Assembly (NCBI GenBank): GCA_002360535.1
Contig: DEQR01000027.1
Span: 62,001 to 126,000 of the forward strand
Origin: Thiobacillus sp. UBA3361
Lineage (GTDB): Bacteria > Pseudomonadota > Gammaproteobacteria > Burkholderiales > Thiobacillaceae
DNA length: 64,000 nt
Direction: 5' to 3'
Part shown: piece after piece, positions 42,001 through 51,500 of the stretch
Layout of the letters: the number at the start of each line of letters is the position of its first letter
How positions within the stretch are numbered: position 1 is the stretch's first letter
Program-made: the position numbers and the translations under genes
The notes under the pieces: generated by a model
Database searches by the model: none
Told to the model about the DNA's origin: nothing
Seen by the model: only the letters and a program-made list of their open reading frames with translations

Positions 42001-44159
42001 TGGTCCATCTGCGCAACGCGCCACCCAACCCCGCCAATTACGCCCAGCGGGCCGGCCGCGCCGGCCGAAGCGGCCAGGGGGCGCTGATCTTCACCTACTG
42101 CTCCAGCTATGCCCCCCATGACCGTCACTACTTTCATGAGCAGGAAGCCTTGGTGGCGGGCTCAGTGATGGCGCCGCGCCTGGATCTCTCCAACCGGGAA
42201 CTGCTGGCCTCCCACCTCAACGCGCTGGCCATCTCCCACCTAGGTTTGCCCGGACTGGAAGGCGGCAACGGCTTAAGTCCTTCGATCATGCGACTGGTGG
42301 TGGACGACAACGACAAGCTTCCACTGGCCTCGGAAGTGCGCGCAGGGTTGGAGATTCCGCCCACGCAGTTCGCCGAACTGAAAGCCACCTTCAAACGCAT
42401 CATCAAAGACTTCGAACCTGAACTCCTCAATCATTCGTCCGGCTGGTATTCCGACCAATGGATCGAACAGAACCTGTCCAAGATCGCTGATCATCTGGAC
42501 AACGCCCTGGTCCGCTGGCGGCGGCTCTATCGTTCCGCCCGCACCATCCTCACTCGTGCCACACAGCAGATCGAAAGCGGCACCCTGAGCCTGGGCAGCG
42601 ATGAATACCGCAAGCACAAGCGCAACCAAGACCAGGCTACACGCCAGCTCGATCTGTTGCGCAACGACCTGAAGGGCAAATCCGCCGAACTGTCCGAGTT
42701 CTACCCGTACCGCTACTTCGCTTCGGAAGGCTTTCTGCCGGGCTACAACTTCACCCGCCTGCCCATCCGCGTCTTTCTGCCCAGTAACGACACCGCCGGG
42801 GAATTCATTTCCCGTCCACGCGCCATCGCCCTGCGCGAATTCGGTCCCCAGAACATCATCTACCACAATGGCCGCAAGTATCGGGTGTGCCAGTTGGTAG
42901 TGCAGGACGCCGAATCCGCCCTGACCGAGGCCAAACTCAGCATCAAGGCCGGCTATTTCCTGACCGGAGATCAGAAGGACCTGGAGATTTGTCCTTTCTC
43001 CGGTCTCAGTCTGGGCGATGCCGCCAACAAAGAGCATCTGCACAATCTCATGGAAATGGCCGAATCCCGCGCCGAGGAGATAGACCGCATCACCTGCGAA
43101 GAGGAGGAACGCCTCTCCCGTGGCTACAACATCCGTACCTATTTCTCGGTGGATGGCGGCCACCTGGAACGGGTGCGCAAGGCGGTGGCGCGGACCAGTG
43201 AAAACGCATTGCTCAACTTGCGCTACATCCCGGCGGCACGCCTGGTTCACGTCAATCGCCAGTGGCGCGCGCGCCATGATGAAGGCTTTCCCATTGGCTT
43301 GATTTCCGGTGACTGGCGTAGCGCCATGCCAGGGCCTGAAAGCAATGCGCGGGAAGAATTCCGCCTGGTGAAGCTGTGGACATCCAACCTTGCCGACGCG
43401 CTCTATATCGAGCCGATCCAACCCCTGGGATTGAAGCCGGACGGCGTCATTACCTTGCAGCATGCCCTCAAGCGCGCCATCGAAGGGGTGTTCCAGGTCG
43501 AACCCAATGAAATCGGCGTCGTGGCGGTGGGCGATCCGGAAGCCCCCAATATCCTCATCTACGAGGCAGCGGAAGGCAGCCTGGGCATCCTGTCCCAGTT
43601 CGTGGATGACGTGACGGTCTTTCACAAGGTTGTGGAGGAAGCCAAGGCCCTCTGCCGTTTCGATGATCCCGAATACAAGGGACCGGCCAGCTACGACGAC
43701 CTGCTCAGCTATTACAACCAGCGCGACCACAAGATCATCGACCGACACCTGATCCAGGATGCCTTGGAAAAACTGCGCATCTGCGACATCGAGATTCAGA
43801 CCAACGCCGGATTCGCCAACTATGAGGACCAGTACCAGGCCCTCCTGCGTGGCCTCGACCCCAACTCCTCCACCGAGCGCAAGTTCATCGATTTCCTCCA
43901 CCAGCATGGCCTGCGCCTTCCCGACGCAGCCCAAAAGCGGGTCGAGGGAATCTATGTCCAGCCCGATTTCTATTACGAGCCGCGCATCTGGGTGTTCTGC
44001 GACGGCACGCCCCATGACGAGCCCGCCGTCCAGGCAGAGGATGAGGCCAAGCGTCAGGCCATCATCGCCAAGGGTGACGAAGTCTGGGTTTATTTCTACA
44101 AGGACAACCTCGCCGAGAAAATCGCAGCCCGGCCAGACATCTTCAGGAAGGTGAAATGA
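39027..44159 (+). CDS. DISARM-like helicase: DEAD/DEAH helicase, DUF1998-like region and C-terminal nuclease-like domain
   Basis: A 1710-residue protein; start at the ATG at 39027, seven bases after GAGG (a GTG at 39012 is less likely). Walker A SGTGSGKS is at 103-110, motif II VFDELHTYRGRQGAD, and the second lobe has SPTMELGIDIGGLSVVHL and QRAGRAGR near 1007. Residues about 1430-1560 resemble DUF1998 (ADALYIEP, HALKRAIEGVF, YEAAEGSLGIL). The last ~90 residues (QPDFYYEPRIWVFCDG, then DEAKRQAIIAKGDEVWVYFY) look like a Vsr/DUF559-type PD-(D/E)XK fold. In DISARM the helicase DrmA and DUF1998 protein DrmB are separate; here they appear fused, plus a nuclease. It is coupled by ATGA to the next gene. 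Confidence 0.75.
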   Translation: MNVFQTHSKIVADYATYIRSFLKIADPAIRSVVEGELEQGKLWPEPLLQFNPAFEQGGSLGALVAEGALHPDIHDIFKGYTLYRHQVDAIKLGTAGKDFIVTSGTGSGKSLTYIGSIFHHLLSNPGTQGVVAVVVYPMNALINSQHEEFERYKKNYEETTGKSFPISFGQYTGQEDEDKRVRMRDDPPQILLTNYMMLELLLTRLRERSIRDGIYQNLRFFVFDELHTYRGRQGADVAMLIRRIRAQCGQPVVCIGTSATMVSVGTLAEQRIEVAKVATSLFGKSFAPDQIINETLDRSLNYPGQLPTSAELGAAIAVGIDSEADASILKTHPVAIWLENQVALQNRDGVLFRGQPRRISEIIGDLAAFSGQPPDTCRRHLEDLLQWISLANQRLQEAGQRYTLLPFKLHQFISQTGSVYTTLDQDDNRHITLEPGVYLKDEAEKKPIFPNVFSRASGHAFICVSRMGDRLEPREFRESSDEDEESTDGYLIVGEEVWDPLDDVELLPESWFRVTKSGPVPDSRKKAFFPTRLYFDETGQCSETKAMKWWGWFMKAPLLFDPTGGVFYDTKTNEGTKLTKLGSEGRSTSTTITAFSILNRLDDAGYRPQDQKLLSFTDNRQDAALQAGHFNDFVQVVRLRAGIRKALELAEHNALTYANIGEAVRNALNLPFLDFANKNEEPALAPVRRGYEQCFQEYLVYRAIADLRRSWRIVLPNLEQCGLLAIDYADLDEISATDEFWRSMPLLDQLSHAERKEFIGTILDFFRLEFAIESENYLTPSRIKEYEKQFRELLKSPWTLDRNEDLREPFFIRLDPLHKSARMSSKSMGPASALGKFIKLFARQRAQDLDLTNLNLKGDHYRQFILRLMGMLEQADYLKSQMARNEKNEEVPVYRLRLNKIIWRLGDGKTVKADVIKQRSYKEQSPRPNAFFQSLYLRDFANSKRLRGEDHTGQLGTEARIEREDLFRQGQISALFCSPTMELGIDIGGLSVVHLRNAPPNPANYAQRAGRAGRSGQGALIFTYCSSYAPHDRHYFHEQEALVAGSVMAPRLDLSNRELLASHLNALAISHLGLPGLEGGNGLSPSIMRLVVDDNDKLPLASEVRAGLEIPPTQFAELKATFKRIIKDFEPELLNHSSGWYSDQWIEQNLSKIADHLDNALVRWRRLYRSARTILTRATQQIESGTLSLGSDEYRKHKRNQDQATRQLDLLRNDLKGKSAELSEFYPYRYFASEGFLPGYNFTRLPIRVFLPSNDTAGEFISRPRAIALREFGPQNIIYHNGRKYRVCQLVVQDAESALTEAKLSIKAGYFLTGDQKDLEICPFSGLSLGDAANKEHLHNLMEMAESRAEEIDRITCEEEERLSRGYNIRTYFSVDGGHLERVRKAVARTSENALLNLRYIPAARLVHVNRQWRARHDEGFPIGLISGDWRSAMPGPESNAREEFRLVKLWTSNLADALYIEPIQPLGLKPDGVITLQHALKRAIEGVFQVEPNEIGVVAVGDPEAPNILIYEAAEGSLGILSQFVDDVTVFHKVVEEAKALCRFDDPEYKGPASYDDLLSYYNQRDHKIIDRHLIQDALEKLRICDIEIQTNAGFANYEDQYQALLRGLDPNSSTERKFIDFLHQHGLRLPDAAQKRVEGIYVQPDFYYEPRIWVFCDGTPHDEPAVQAEDEAKRQAIIAKGDEVWVYFYKDNLAEKIAARPDIFRKVK

Positions 44160-47020
44160 GCATCGCCCTGCAACCCGGGAAACTCGTCTCCCTGCGCGGA
44201 CGGGAGTGGATCGTCCTGCCTTCCGAAGATCCCGACTTGCTGGTGGTCAAACCCCTCGGGGGATCTGAAGACGAAATCGCCGGCATCTATCTGCCGCTTG
44301 CCGTGCCAACGGATTACCCGGGGGATGCCAGCTTTCCCGATCCCAGCGCCGCCGACTTGGGTGATATCGGCACGGCACGGCTCCTTTACGACTCGGCACG
44401 GCTCGCCTTCCGCAATGGCGCCGGTCCGTTCCGATCCCTGGCCAAGCTTTCCTTCCGGCCCCGCTCCTACCAGATGGTCCCTCTCATCATGGCCCTGCGG
44501 CTCTCCACGGTGCGTCTGCTGGTGGCCGACGACGTGGGCGTGGGCAAGACCGTGGAAGCCCTTCTGGTGGTCAAGGAGCTGCTGGAACGCCGCAAGATCA
44601 AGCGCTTCGCCGTGGTCTGCCTGCCCCACCTGTGCGACCAATGGCAGGCGGAGATTCGCGACAAGCTGGACATCGAGGCGGTCGTCATCCGCTCCAACAC
44701 CCAGGCCAGGCTCGACCGGCAAATCCAGGGAGACACCAGCGTCTACGACTACTACCCCTACCAGGTCATCAGCATTGACTTTATCAAGTCCGATGCCCGG
44801 CGCGACGTATTCATCGAACAATGCCCGGAACTGGTGATCGTGGATGAAGCGCACACCTGCGCCCGGCCAAGCGGCGCCTCCGCCAACCAGATGCAGCGCC
44901 ACCATCTGGTCAGCCGCATCGCCGCCAAGCCCGATCAGCACCTCATCCTGCTCACCGCCACGCCCCACAGCGGCAAGCCGGAAGAGTTCCAGTCCCTGCT
45001 GGGTTTGCTGCGCCAGGATTTCGAACGCCTGGATTTGCCTAACTCCCAACAACAGGAACGCCGTGAACTGGCCCGCCACTTCGTCCAGCGCAAGCGCGGC
45101 GACGTGGAGAAATGGCTGGGCGAGGACACGCCATTCCCCGCCCGCGACGCCTTCGAATGGGCCTATGACCTTTCTCTGGGCTATGCCGGCTTTTTTGAGC
45201 AGATTCTCGATTTCGCCCGCAAATTGATCGCCCCCGGCGAGGAGGGTGACGGTCAGCGACGGGTGCGGTACTGGACGGCCCTGGCGCTGTTGCGTGGCGT
45301 CATGTCCAGCCCGGCGGCCGGCGTGGAGATGCTCAATACCCGTCTGGGCGGGCTGGGCTCCATGGACCTGGAGGAAGGCGGCGACCTGACTTCCACCAGT
45401 CCCAAGCCGGAGCTCAACCCCGTGGGTGATACCGAGTCCGGCGCCGAGAGCGACAACACGCCCACCCAGGTGGTGGAGCGCAATGAGTGGAGCGCCTACC
45501 AGCGCCAGCAACTGCGTGCCTTCGCGGAGCAACTCGCCCAGCTGGCCACGCCGGAATATGACCAGAAACTGGCCGCCGCCGAACTCATCATCGAGGACTG
45601 GCTGAAGCAGGGCTACCACCCCGTGGTGTTCTGCCGCTACATCGCCACAGCCAACTACGTGGGCGAGCAACTCGCTCCGCTCCTTCAGAAGAAGCATCCC
45701 AAGCTCGACCTGCTGGTGATCACCAGCGAACTCCCGGATGAACTGCGCAAGCAGCGCATCGAGGAGATCGACCTTACCCGTCCCCGCGTGCTGGTCGCCA
45801 CGGACTGCCTTTCCGAAGGCATCAACCTCCAGGACCGCTTCACCGCCGTGCTGCACTACGACCTGCCCTGGAACCCCAACCGGTTGGAGCAGCGGGAGGG
45901 CCGCGTGGACCGTTTCGGCCAGACCGCCCCCGAGGTGAAGGCCTGCCTGCTCTATGGCGCCGACAACCCCATCGATGGCATCGTCCTCGACGTGCTGCTG
46001 AGGAAGGTACGGGAGATCAAGCGCGCCACCGGCATCAACGTGCCCTTTCCGGAAGATTCCCAAAGCGTCATCGACACCATCACCCAGGCCCTGCTGCTCA
46101 ACCCGAACAAGCGTCTCGGGAAAACCCGCCCCAGCAAGCACCAGATTGAATTCGATTTCGGCGACTTCGACGAGGCTGCCAGCGCCAAGGCCAATGTCAC
46201 CCGCAAGGTGGATGAAGCCGCCGCCCGTGAGAAGGCCTCCCGCGGCATCTTTGCCCAACATGCCATCAAGGCCCACGAGATCGAGGCCGATCTGCGCGAA
46301 GTGGACGAGGCCATCGGCGACCCCAAGGCCGTGGAGGAATTCGTCACCGCCGCCCTCAACAATCTCCTGGGTGTCCAGGTCATGCGCGATGCCAAGGGCT
46401 ACCGTCTGGTCATGGGCAACTTGCCCGCCCCATTGCGTGAACTGCTGCCGGCGGGCGACCCCCTGCGCATCAGCTTCCAGTCGCCCACTCCCGAGGGCTA
46501 TCACTACCTGGGACGCAACCACCGTTTCGTGGAACAGCTCTGCCAATCCATCATGGCCAATACCCTGGCCCGGCAGGACAAACGTGCCGCTCGCGCCGCC
46601 GTCATCCGTACCCGCCAGGTGGCGACCAAGACCACCTTGATGCTGTTCCGCTGCCGCAATGTCATCGAGCAGCAGAAGGGCCAGCATCAGATCGTCGCGG
46701 AAGAAATGCTGCTTTGGGGCTGGCGCGGCACGCCCCAGCAGAAGGAATTCCTCGACCACGTCGAGGCCAAGGCCTTGCTGGTCGAGGCCCGCGCCACCTC
46801 CGATCTCACGCCCCAGTCCCGCGCCGGCTTCCTGGAAAACGAGCTCAAACTCCTCGCCAACCTCAAGGCGGAATTCGCCGCCGTGGCAGAACAGCAATCC
46901 AAACATCTGGTCGAGGCCCACGAACGCTTCAGCGCCCTCATGGAAGGCAAGCGCTTCCAGGTGGTCTACCCGGTGCTGCCCATGGACCTGCTGGGCATTT
47001 ACCTCTTGCTGCCGGAATAA
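44156..47020 (+). CDS. SNF2-like helicase, DrmD-like
   Basis: A 954-residue protein whose ATG overlaps the stop of the previous gene. Walker A is ADDVGVGKT near residue 124, motif II VIVDEAHTCARPS near 228, motif III LLTATPHSG, and motif VI QREGRVDRFGQ near 582. The length and layout, with a long C-terminal extension after the helicase, match DrmD of class 1 DISARM. It would act on invading DNA together with the upstream helicase. The extension contains a conserved-looking TRQVATKTTLMLFRCRNVIEQ segment. Assignment as DrmD-like is by architecture and neighbours, not by alignment. Confidence 0.75.
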   Translation: MSIALQPGKLVSLRGREWIVLPSEDPDLLVVKPLGGSEDEIAGIYLPLAVPTDYPGDASFPDPSAADLGDIGTARLLYDSARLAFRNGAGPFRSLAKLSFRPRSYQMVPLIMALRLSTVRLLVADDVGVGKTVEALLVVKELLERRKIKRFAVVCLPHLCDQWQAEIRDKLDIEAVVIRSNTQARLDRQIQGDTSVYDYYPYQVISIDFIKSDARRDVFIEQCPELVIVDEAHTCARPSGASANQMQRHHLVSRIAAKPDQHLILLTATPHSGKPEEFQSLLGLLRQDFERLDLPNSQQQERRELARHFVQRKRGDVEKWLGEDTPFPARDAFEWAYDLSLGYAGFFEQILDFARKLIAPGEEGDGQRRVRYWTALALLRGVMSSPAAGVEMLNTRLGGLGSMDLEEGGDLTSTSPKPELNPVGDTESGAESDNTPTQVVERNEWSAYQRQQLRAFAEQLAQLATPEYDQKLAAAELIIEDWLKQGYHPVVFCRYIATANYVGEQLAPLLQKKHPKLDLLVITSELPDELRKQRIEEIDLTRPRVLVATDCLSEGINLQDRFTAVLHYDLPWNPNRLEQREGRVDRFGQTAPEVKACLLYGADNPIDGIVLDVLLRKVREIKRATGINVPFPEDSQSVIDTITQALLLNPNKRLGKTRPSKHQIEFDFGDFDEAASAKANVTRKVDEAAAREKASRGIFAQHAIKAHEIEADLREVDEAIGDPKAVEEFVTAALNNLLGVQVMRDAKGYRLVMGNLPAPLRELLPAGDPLRISFQSPTPEGYHYLGRNHRFVEQLCQSIMANTLARQDKRAARAAVIRTRQVATKTTLMLFRCRNVIEQQKGQHQIVAEEMLLWGWRGTPQQKEFLDHVEAKALLVEARATSDLTPQSRAGFLENELKLLANLKAEFAAVAEQQSKHLVEAHERFSALMEGKRFQVVYPVLPMDLLGIYLLLPE

Positions 47021-47023
47021 GCC

Positions 47024-48586
47024 ATGTCCTTGCCCATCAACATCCATGACCTCCTGCAGGGCAAACCCGTCGAATGGGAACGCCTGGAGTTCAAGGAAGG
47101 CTGGAACCCGGAAGCCGTCCTGCACACCCTCTGCGCCTTCGCCAACGACATCCACAACCTGGGCGGCGGCTACATCCTGATCGGCATCGCCGAACAGGAC
47201 GGCCGGCCGGTGCTGCCCCCGGTGGGCCTCGATCCCGCCCAACTCGACGCCATTCAGAAAGAACTGCTGAACCTCGGTTTCCACGCCATGGCCCCCTACT
47301 ACCACCCCATCGCCGTACCCGTGGAAATCGACGGGCGGTCGGTGTTGGTCCTTTGGGCGCTGGGCGGGCCAACGCGCCCTTACAAGGCCAGGGTCAGCCT
47401 GAGCAAGGACAGCAAGGAATACGCCTACTACATCCGCAAGCACTCCAGCACCATTCGCGCCAAGGGGCCGGATGAAGCCGAACTCCTCTCCCTGGCCGCC
47501 ACCGTCCCCTTCGATGACCGCTTCAACCAGCAGGCCAAGGTGGAAGACCTGTCCCGCGAACTGATGCAGGACTACCTGAACCAGGTGGGCAGCGACCTGG
47601 CCAAGCAGGCGCCCAAGCTTTCCCTGGTCGAGCTTGGGCGCCAGATGGGTGTCGTCGGCGGGCCGGAGGAAGCGCCGTTCCCCCTCAACGTCGGCCTGAT
47701 GATGTTCAACCCGGAGCCTTGGCGCTTCTTCCCGGTCATGCAGATCGACGTGGTGTGGTTCCCCAAGGAAGGGCCGGGCGGCAACAAGTTCTCCGAGAAG
47801 ATATTCAAGGGCCCGATTCCGCGCATGACCCGCGACGCGCTGGACTACATCAAGCGCAATTTCATCAGCGAGACCGTCATCAAGCACCACGGGCGGGCGG
47901 AATCCACCCGCGTGGAGAACTTCCCCTACGACGCCATCGAGGAAGCACTGGTCAACGCGGTCTATCACCGGGGCTATGACACTCGCGAACCCATCGAGGT
48001 CCGCATCGAGCACGGCGAACTTTTCGTCATCAGCTATCCGGGACCTGATCGCTCGGTACGGCTGGAGCAGCTTCGCGCGGGCCGGGCCAAGCCCCGCCGC
48101 TACCGCAACCGCCGCATCGGCGAGTTCCTCAAGGAACTGGAATTCACCGAAGGTCGTGCCACGGGCATCCCGAAGATCATCGAAGCCATGGCGAAGAACG
48201 GTTCCCCGCCCGCGGAATTCGAGTTCGACGAAGACCACAGCTACTTCATGGTGCGCTTGCCCATCCACCCGGCGGCGCTCGAAGTTGCACAATCCGTGGC
48301 TGGAAAAGAGATGGAACGGCACCAAGTCGGGACCAGGTCGGGACTAAGTCGGGACCAGGTGGCGATCCTCCGGGCAGCCTTGGAAGAGACCGGCATTCCC
48401 GCATTGATGGCCGCCATTGGACGAACCAACAGGACCAAGTTCCGGGACCAGGTTCTTAACCCGTTGCTCGCCGAAGACTTGCTGGAAATGACCATTCCGG
48501 ACAAGCCCACCAGCAGCAAGCAACGCTATCGCACCACGGACAAGGGCAGGGCTCAGCTTGCCGCCCTGGGCGAGGCCGGCGCATGA
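47024..48586 (+). CDS. AlbA_2 / HATPase-type ATP-binding protein
   Basis: A 520-residue protein. The N-terminal AlbA_2 (divergent AAA_4) domain begins ERLEFKEGWNPEAVLHTLCAFAN and continues GGGYILIGIAEQDG; the middle holds a HATPase-like domain (EALVNAVYHRGYDTREPIEVRIEHGELF near 306-333 with the NRRIGEFLKELEFTEGRATGIPKI block after it); a winged-helix tail ends the protein. Such proteins are annotated as transcriptional regulators or ATP-dependent helper proteins and are common in defence islands. It lies 3 bp after the DrmD-like gene and overlaps the methyltransferase start (ATGA), so it belongs to the same operon. Its role there is unknown. Confidence 0.8.
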   Translation: MSLPINIHDLLQGKPVEWERLEFKEGWNPEAVLHTLCAFANDIHNLGGGYILIGIAEQDGRPVLPPVGLDPAQLDAIQKELLNLGFHAMAPYYHPIAVPVEIDGRSVLVLWALGGPTRPYKARVSLSKDSKEYAYYIRKHSSTIRAKGPDEAELLSLAATVPFDDRFNQQAKVEDLSRELMQDYLNQVGSDLAKQAPKLSLVELGRQMGVVGGPEEAPFPLNVGLMMFNPEPWRFFPVMQIDVVWFPKEGPGGNKFSEKIFKGPIPRMTRDALDYIKRNFISETVIKHHGRAESTRVENFPYDAIEEALVNAVYHRGYDTREPIEVRIEHGELFVISYPGPDRSVRLEQLRAGRAKPRRYRNRRIGEFLKELEFTEGRATGIPKIIEAMAKNGSPPAEFEFDEDHSYFMVRLPIHPAALEVAQSVAGKEMERHQVGTRSGLSRDQVAILRAALEETGIPALMAAIGRTNRTKFRDQVLNPLLAEDLLEMTIPDKPTSSKQRYRTTDKGRAQLAALGEAGA

Positions 48587-51500
48587 CCTACCCCAGTATC
48601 CGCATCGAAGGCGCCATCCTCTCGCCGGACATCCTCGAACGTCTGGAAGACGCCCCCGGCCAGCGCCCCGCCGACTTCGGCCTGGAGGGCGCCGGCAAGG
48701 TCAAGGACGAGATCGCCCGTGCCTGGGCCGATGCCCAGGACTACTGGCGCATCTTCCAGCGCAAGCTGGAGACCCTCCGGCCCGAGGCCCCGGCCACCAC
48801 CGAAACCCGCAACCTCTGGATCACGCCGCTGCTGGGCCTACTTGGCTACCAGCTCGAATACCAGGCCAAGGGCGTCGAACTCAACGGCAAGACCTATCCC
48901 ATTTCTCACCGGGTCACCAACCGGGGCCACACCCCCATCCACATCGTCGGCACCCGCGAACCCGCCGGGCTGGACCGCAAGCCGGAGCGTACCCACATCG
49001 GCGCACCGCGCATGTCCGCCCACGGACTGGTGCAGGAATATCTCAACCTGCACGACGAGTTGTACGGCCTGGTCACCAATGGCCGCATCCTGCGCCTGCT
49101 GCGCGACAGCTCCCGGCTCATCAAGCTGAGTTACCTGGAGTTCGACCTCGACCGTATTTTCACTGACGGCCTCTACGCCGACTTCGCGGTCCTCTACCGG
49201 CTGCTGCACGTCAGCCGCCTGCCGGCCAACAATGAAGCGGCGGCGGAAAGCCTGATCGAGCGCTACCACCAGGATTCCCTCGACTCCGGCGCCCGCATCC
49301 GCGACGGCCTGAGCAAAGCGGTGGAACAGGCCATCCGCGACTTCGCCAACGGCTTCCTCGCCCACCCGGCCAATGATGCCCTGCGGCAGTCCATCCCGGT
49401 CGGCAAGCTGCCGCCGGACGCCTACTACCAATACCTGCTGCGCCTCATCTACCGCCTGCTGTTCCTCCTGGTCATCGAGGAACGCGACCTGGTCTTCCCG
49501 CCCGCCGCCAGCCCGGCGCAACGCGACATCTACCGCCGTTACTACAGCCTGGAGCGCCTGCGCCGCCTGGCGGAAAAGCGCCACCTGGCCGACCGGCGCC
49601 ATCACGACCTCTGGCTTGCCCTGCTCGCCACCTTCCGCCTGTTCGAGGCCCACGGCCCGGGCGAGAAACTCGGCATCGCCCCCCTGGCCGGCTACCTGTT
49701 CAACCCCTCCGCCATCGGCCCTCTCGCCCAATGCACCCTGGGCAACGACGTGCTGCTCGGCTGCCTGCGCGCCCTCGGCCTCTACCAGCACACCGCGAAG
49801 GGACAGCAGCGTGGCCAGACCTTCCGGGTCAATTACGCCGCCCTCAACGTCGAGGAATTCGGCTCCGTCTACGAAGGCTTGCTGGAATACCAGCCGATGT
49901 TCATGAACGTCTCCCCTCTCCCGCAAGCGGGAGAGGGGCTGGGGGAGAGGGGGATTTCGGGTCAGAGCTCGACCGCCGTCCGCCCCGAATTCACCTTCGC
50001 CCAAGGTGACCAGCGCGCCGCCACCGGCTCCCACTACACCCCGGACGACCTGGTCCAGCCCCTTATCAAGCACTCTCTCGATTACCTGATCGCCGACAAG
50101 CTCAAGGACGCCAACCCGGAAAAAGCCCTGCTCGACCTGCGCGTCGCCGACATCGCCTGCGGTTCCGGCCACATCCTGCTGGCCGCCGCCCGCCGCATCG
50201 CCACGGAACTGGCCATCGTCCGTACCGGCGAGGAACAACCCTCGCCCAGCGCCTTCCGCGCCGCCATTCGCGATGTCATCCGCGAGTGCATCTACGGTGT
50301 GGACCTCAATCCCCTGGCGGTGGAACTGTGCAAGGTCGCCCTCTGGTTGGAAGCCCACGTCCCCGGCGAACCCCTCAACTTCCTCGACCACCACATCAAG
50401 TGCGGCAACGCCATCGTCGGTTTCGTCAGCCGCGAGGAAGCCGAGCGCGGCGTGCCGGACGAAGCCTTCAAGACCCTGCCGGACGACGACAAGGAAACCG
50501 CCGCCCTGCTGAGGAAGCGCAACAAGCAGGAACGCAAGGACCACGCCGCCGGCCAGTTGCTTCTCTCGCCCAGTTTGCAACAACAACTCGATGACATCCT
50601 GCGCGGCTGGCGCGAACTCGCCACCCTGCCGGAACACACCCCGGATGAGATCGAAGCCAAGAAGGCCCGCTACTACGCCTTCAGCCAGAGTGAGGACGCC
50701 TGGCTCCTCAACCAGATCGCCGCCATCCCCATCGCCCAGTTCTACATGCCCAAGACGCCGGAGAATCTCCAGAACTTCATCACCGACACCGCCTACCGGC
50801 GCTACTGGCAAGGCGAGATGAGCCCGCAAGGCCAGGCCACCGCCGAAGCCTGGGCGATGGCGGAGCGCAAGCGCTTCTTCCACTGGTTCCTGGAGTTTCC
50901 GGAAACCATCGGGCGGGGTGGGTTTGACTGCATTCTAGGGAATCCGCCATACCTCGGCGGCCAGGCTTTGAGCGGCACCTACGGCCATGCCTTCTGCGAG
51001 TACGTGAAATGGCAATACGCCCCGGCGGGCCTTTCCGACCTGGTGGCCTACTTCGTCCGCCGTATCTACGACTTGCTGCGCCCTGGCGGCTTTACCGCCT
51101 TCATCACCACCAACTCCATCAAGGATGGCGACATCCGCAAGGACGGGCTGGAACAGGTATTGAAGCGGGGCGGCGCGATCAATCTGGCCGTGCGCGGCAT
51201 CAAGTGGCCGGGACGGGCCAATCTGGTTGTGTCGCTGGTGGCGCTGCACAAAGGAGAGTGGAGCGGGAAGCGGGTGCTGGATGGGAAGGAAGTGCCGGTC
51301 ATCAACGCATATTTCGAGGACAGCGAGGATGGGGGGGAGCCGGAATCACTTGCTGAAAATGCTGACAGGGTGTTTCAGGGCTCCATCTTCTTGGGCGATG
51401 GCTTCTTGTTATCGCATTTGGAAGCCGAACGCATGAAAGCGGGTGATGCACGTCTTGCCGATGTCATTTTTCCCGTCACCAACGGCCATGAGATCAACGG

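Noticed and set aside
44096..48325. A 1409-codon open frame on the minus strand opposite the SNF2-like and AlbA genes
   Set aside because: It is the complement of two genes with strong helicase and AlbA/HATPase motifs. GC-rich codon bias keeps the opposite strand open; the translation is low-complexity and matches no family.
48838..50883. A 681-codon minus-strand frame opposite the methyltransferase
   Set aside because: Shadow of a gene with motifs X, I and IV; its translation has a biased Gly/Val/Glu composition and no start signal.
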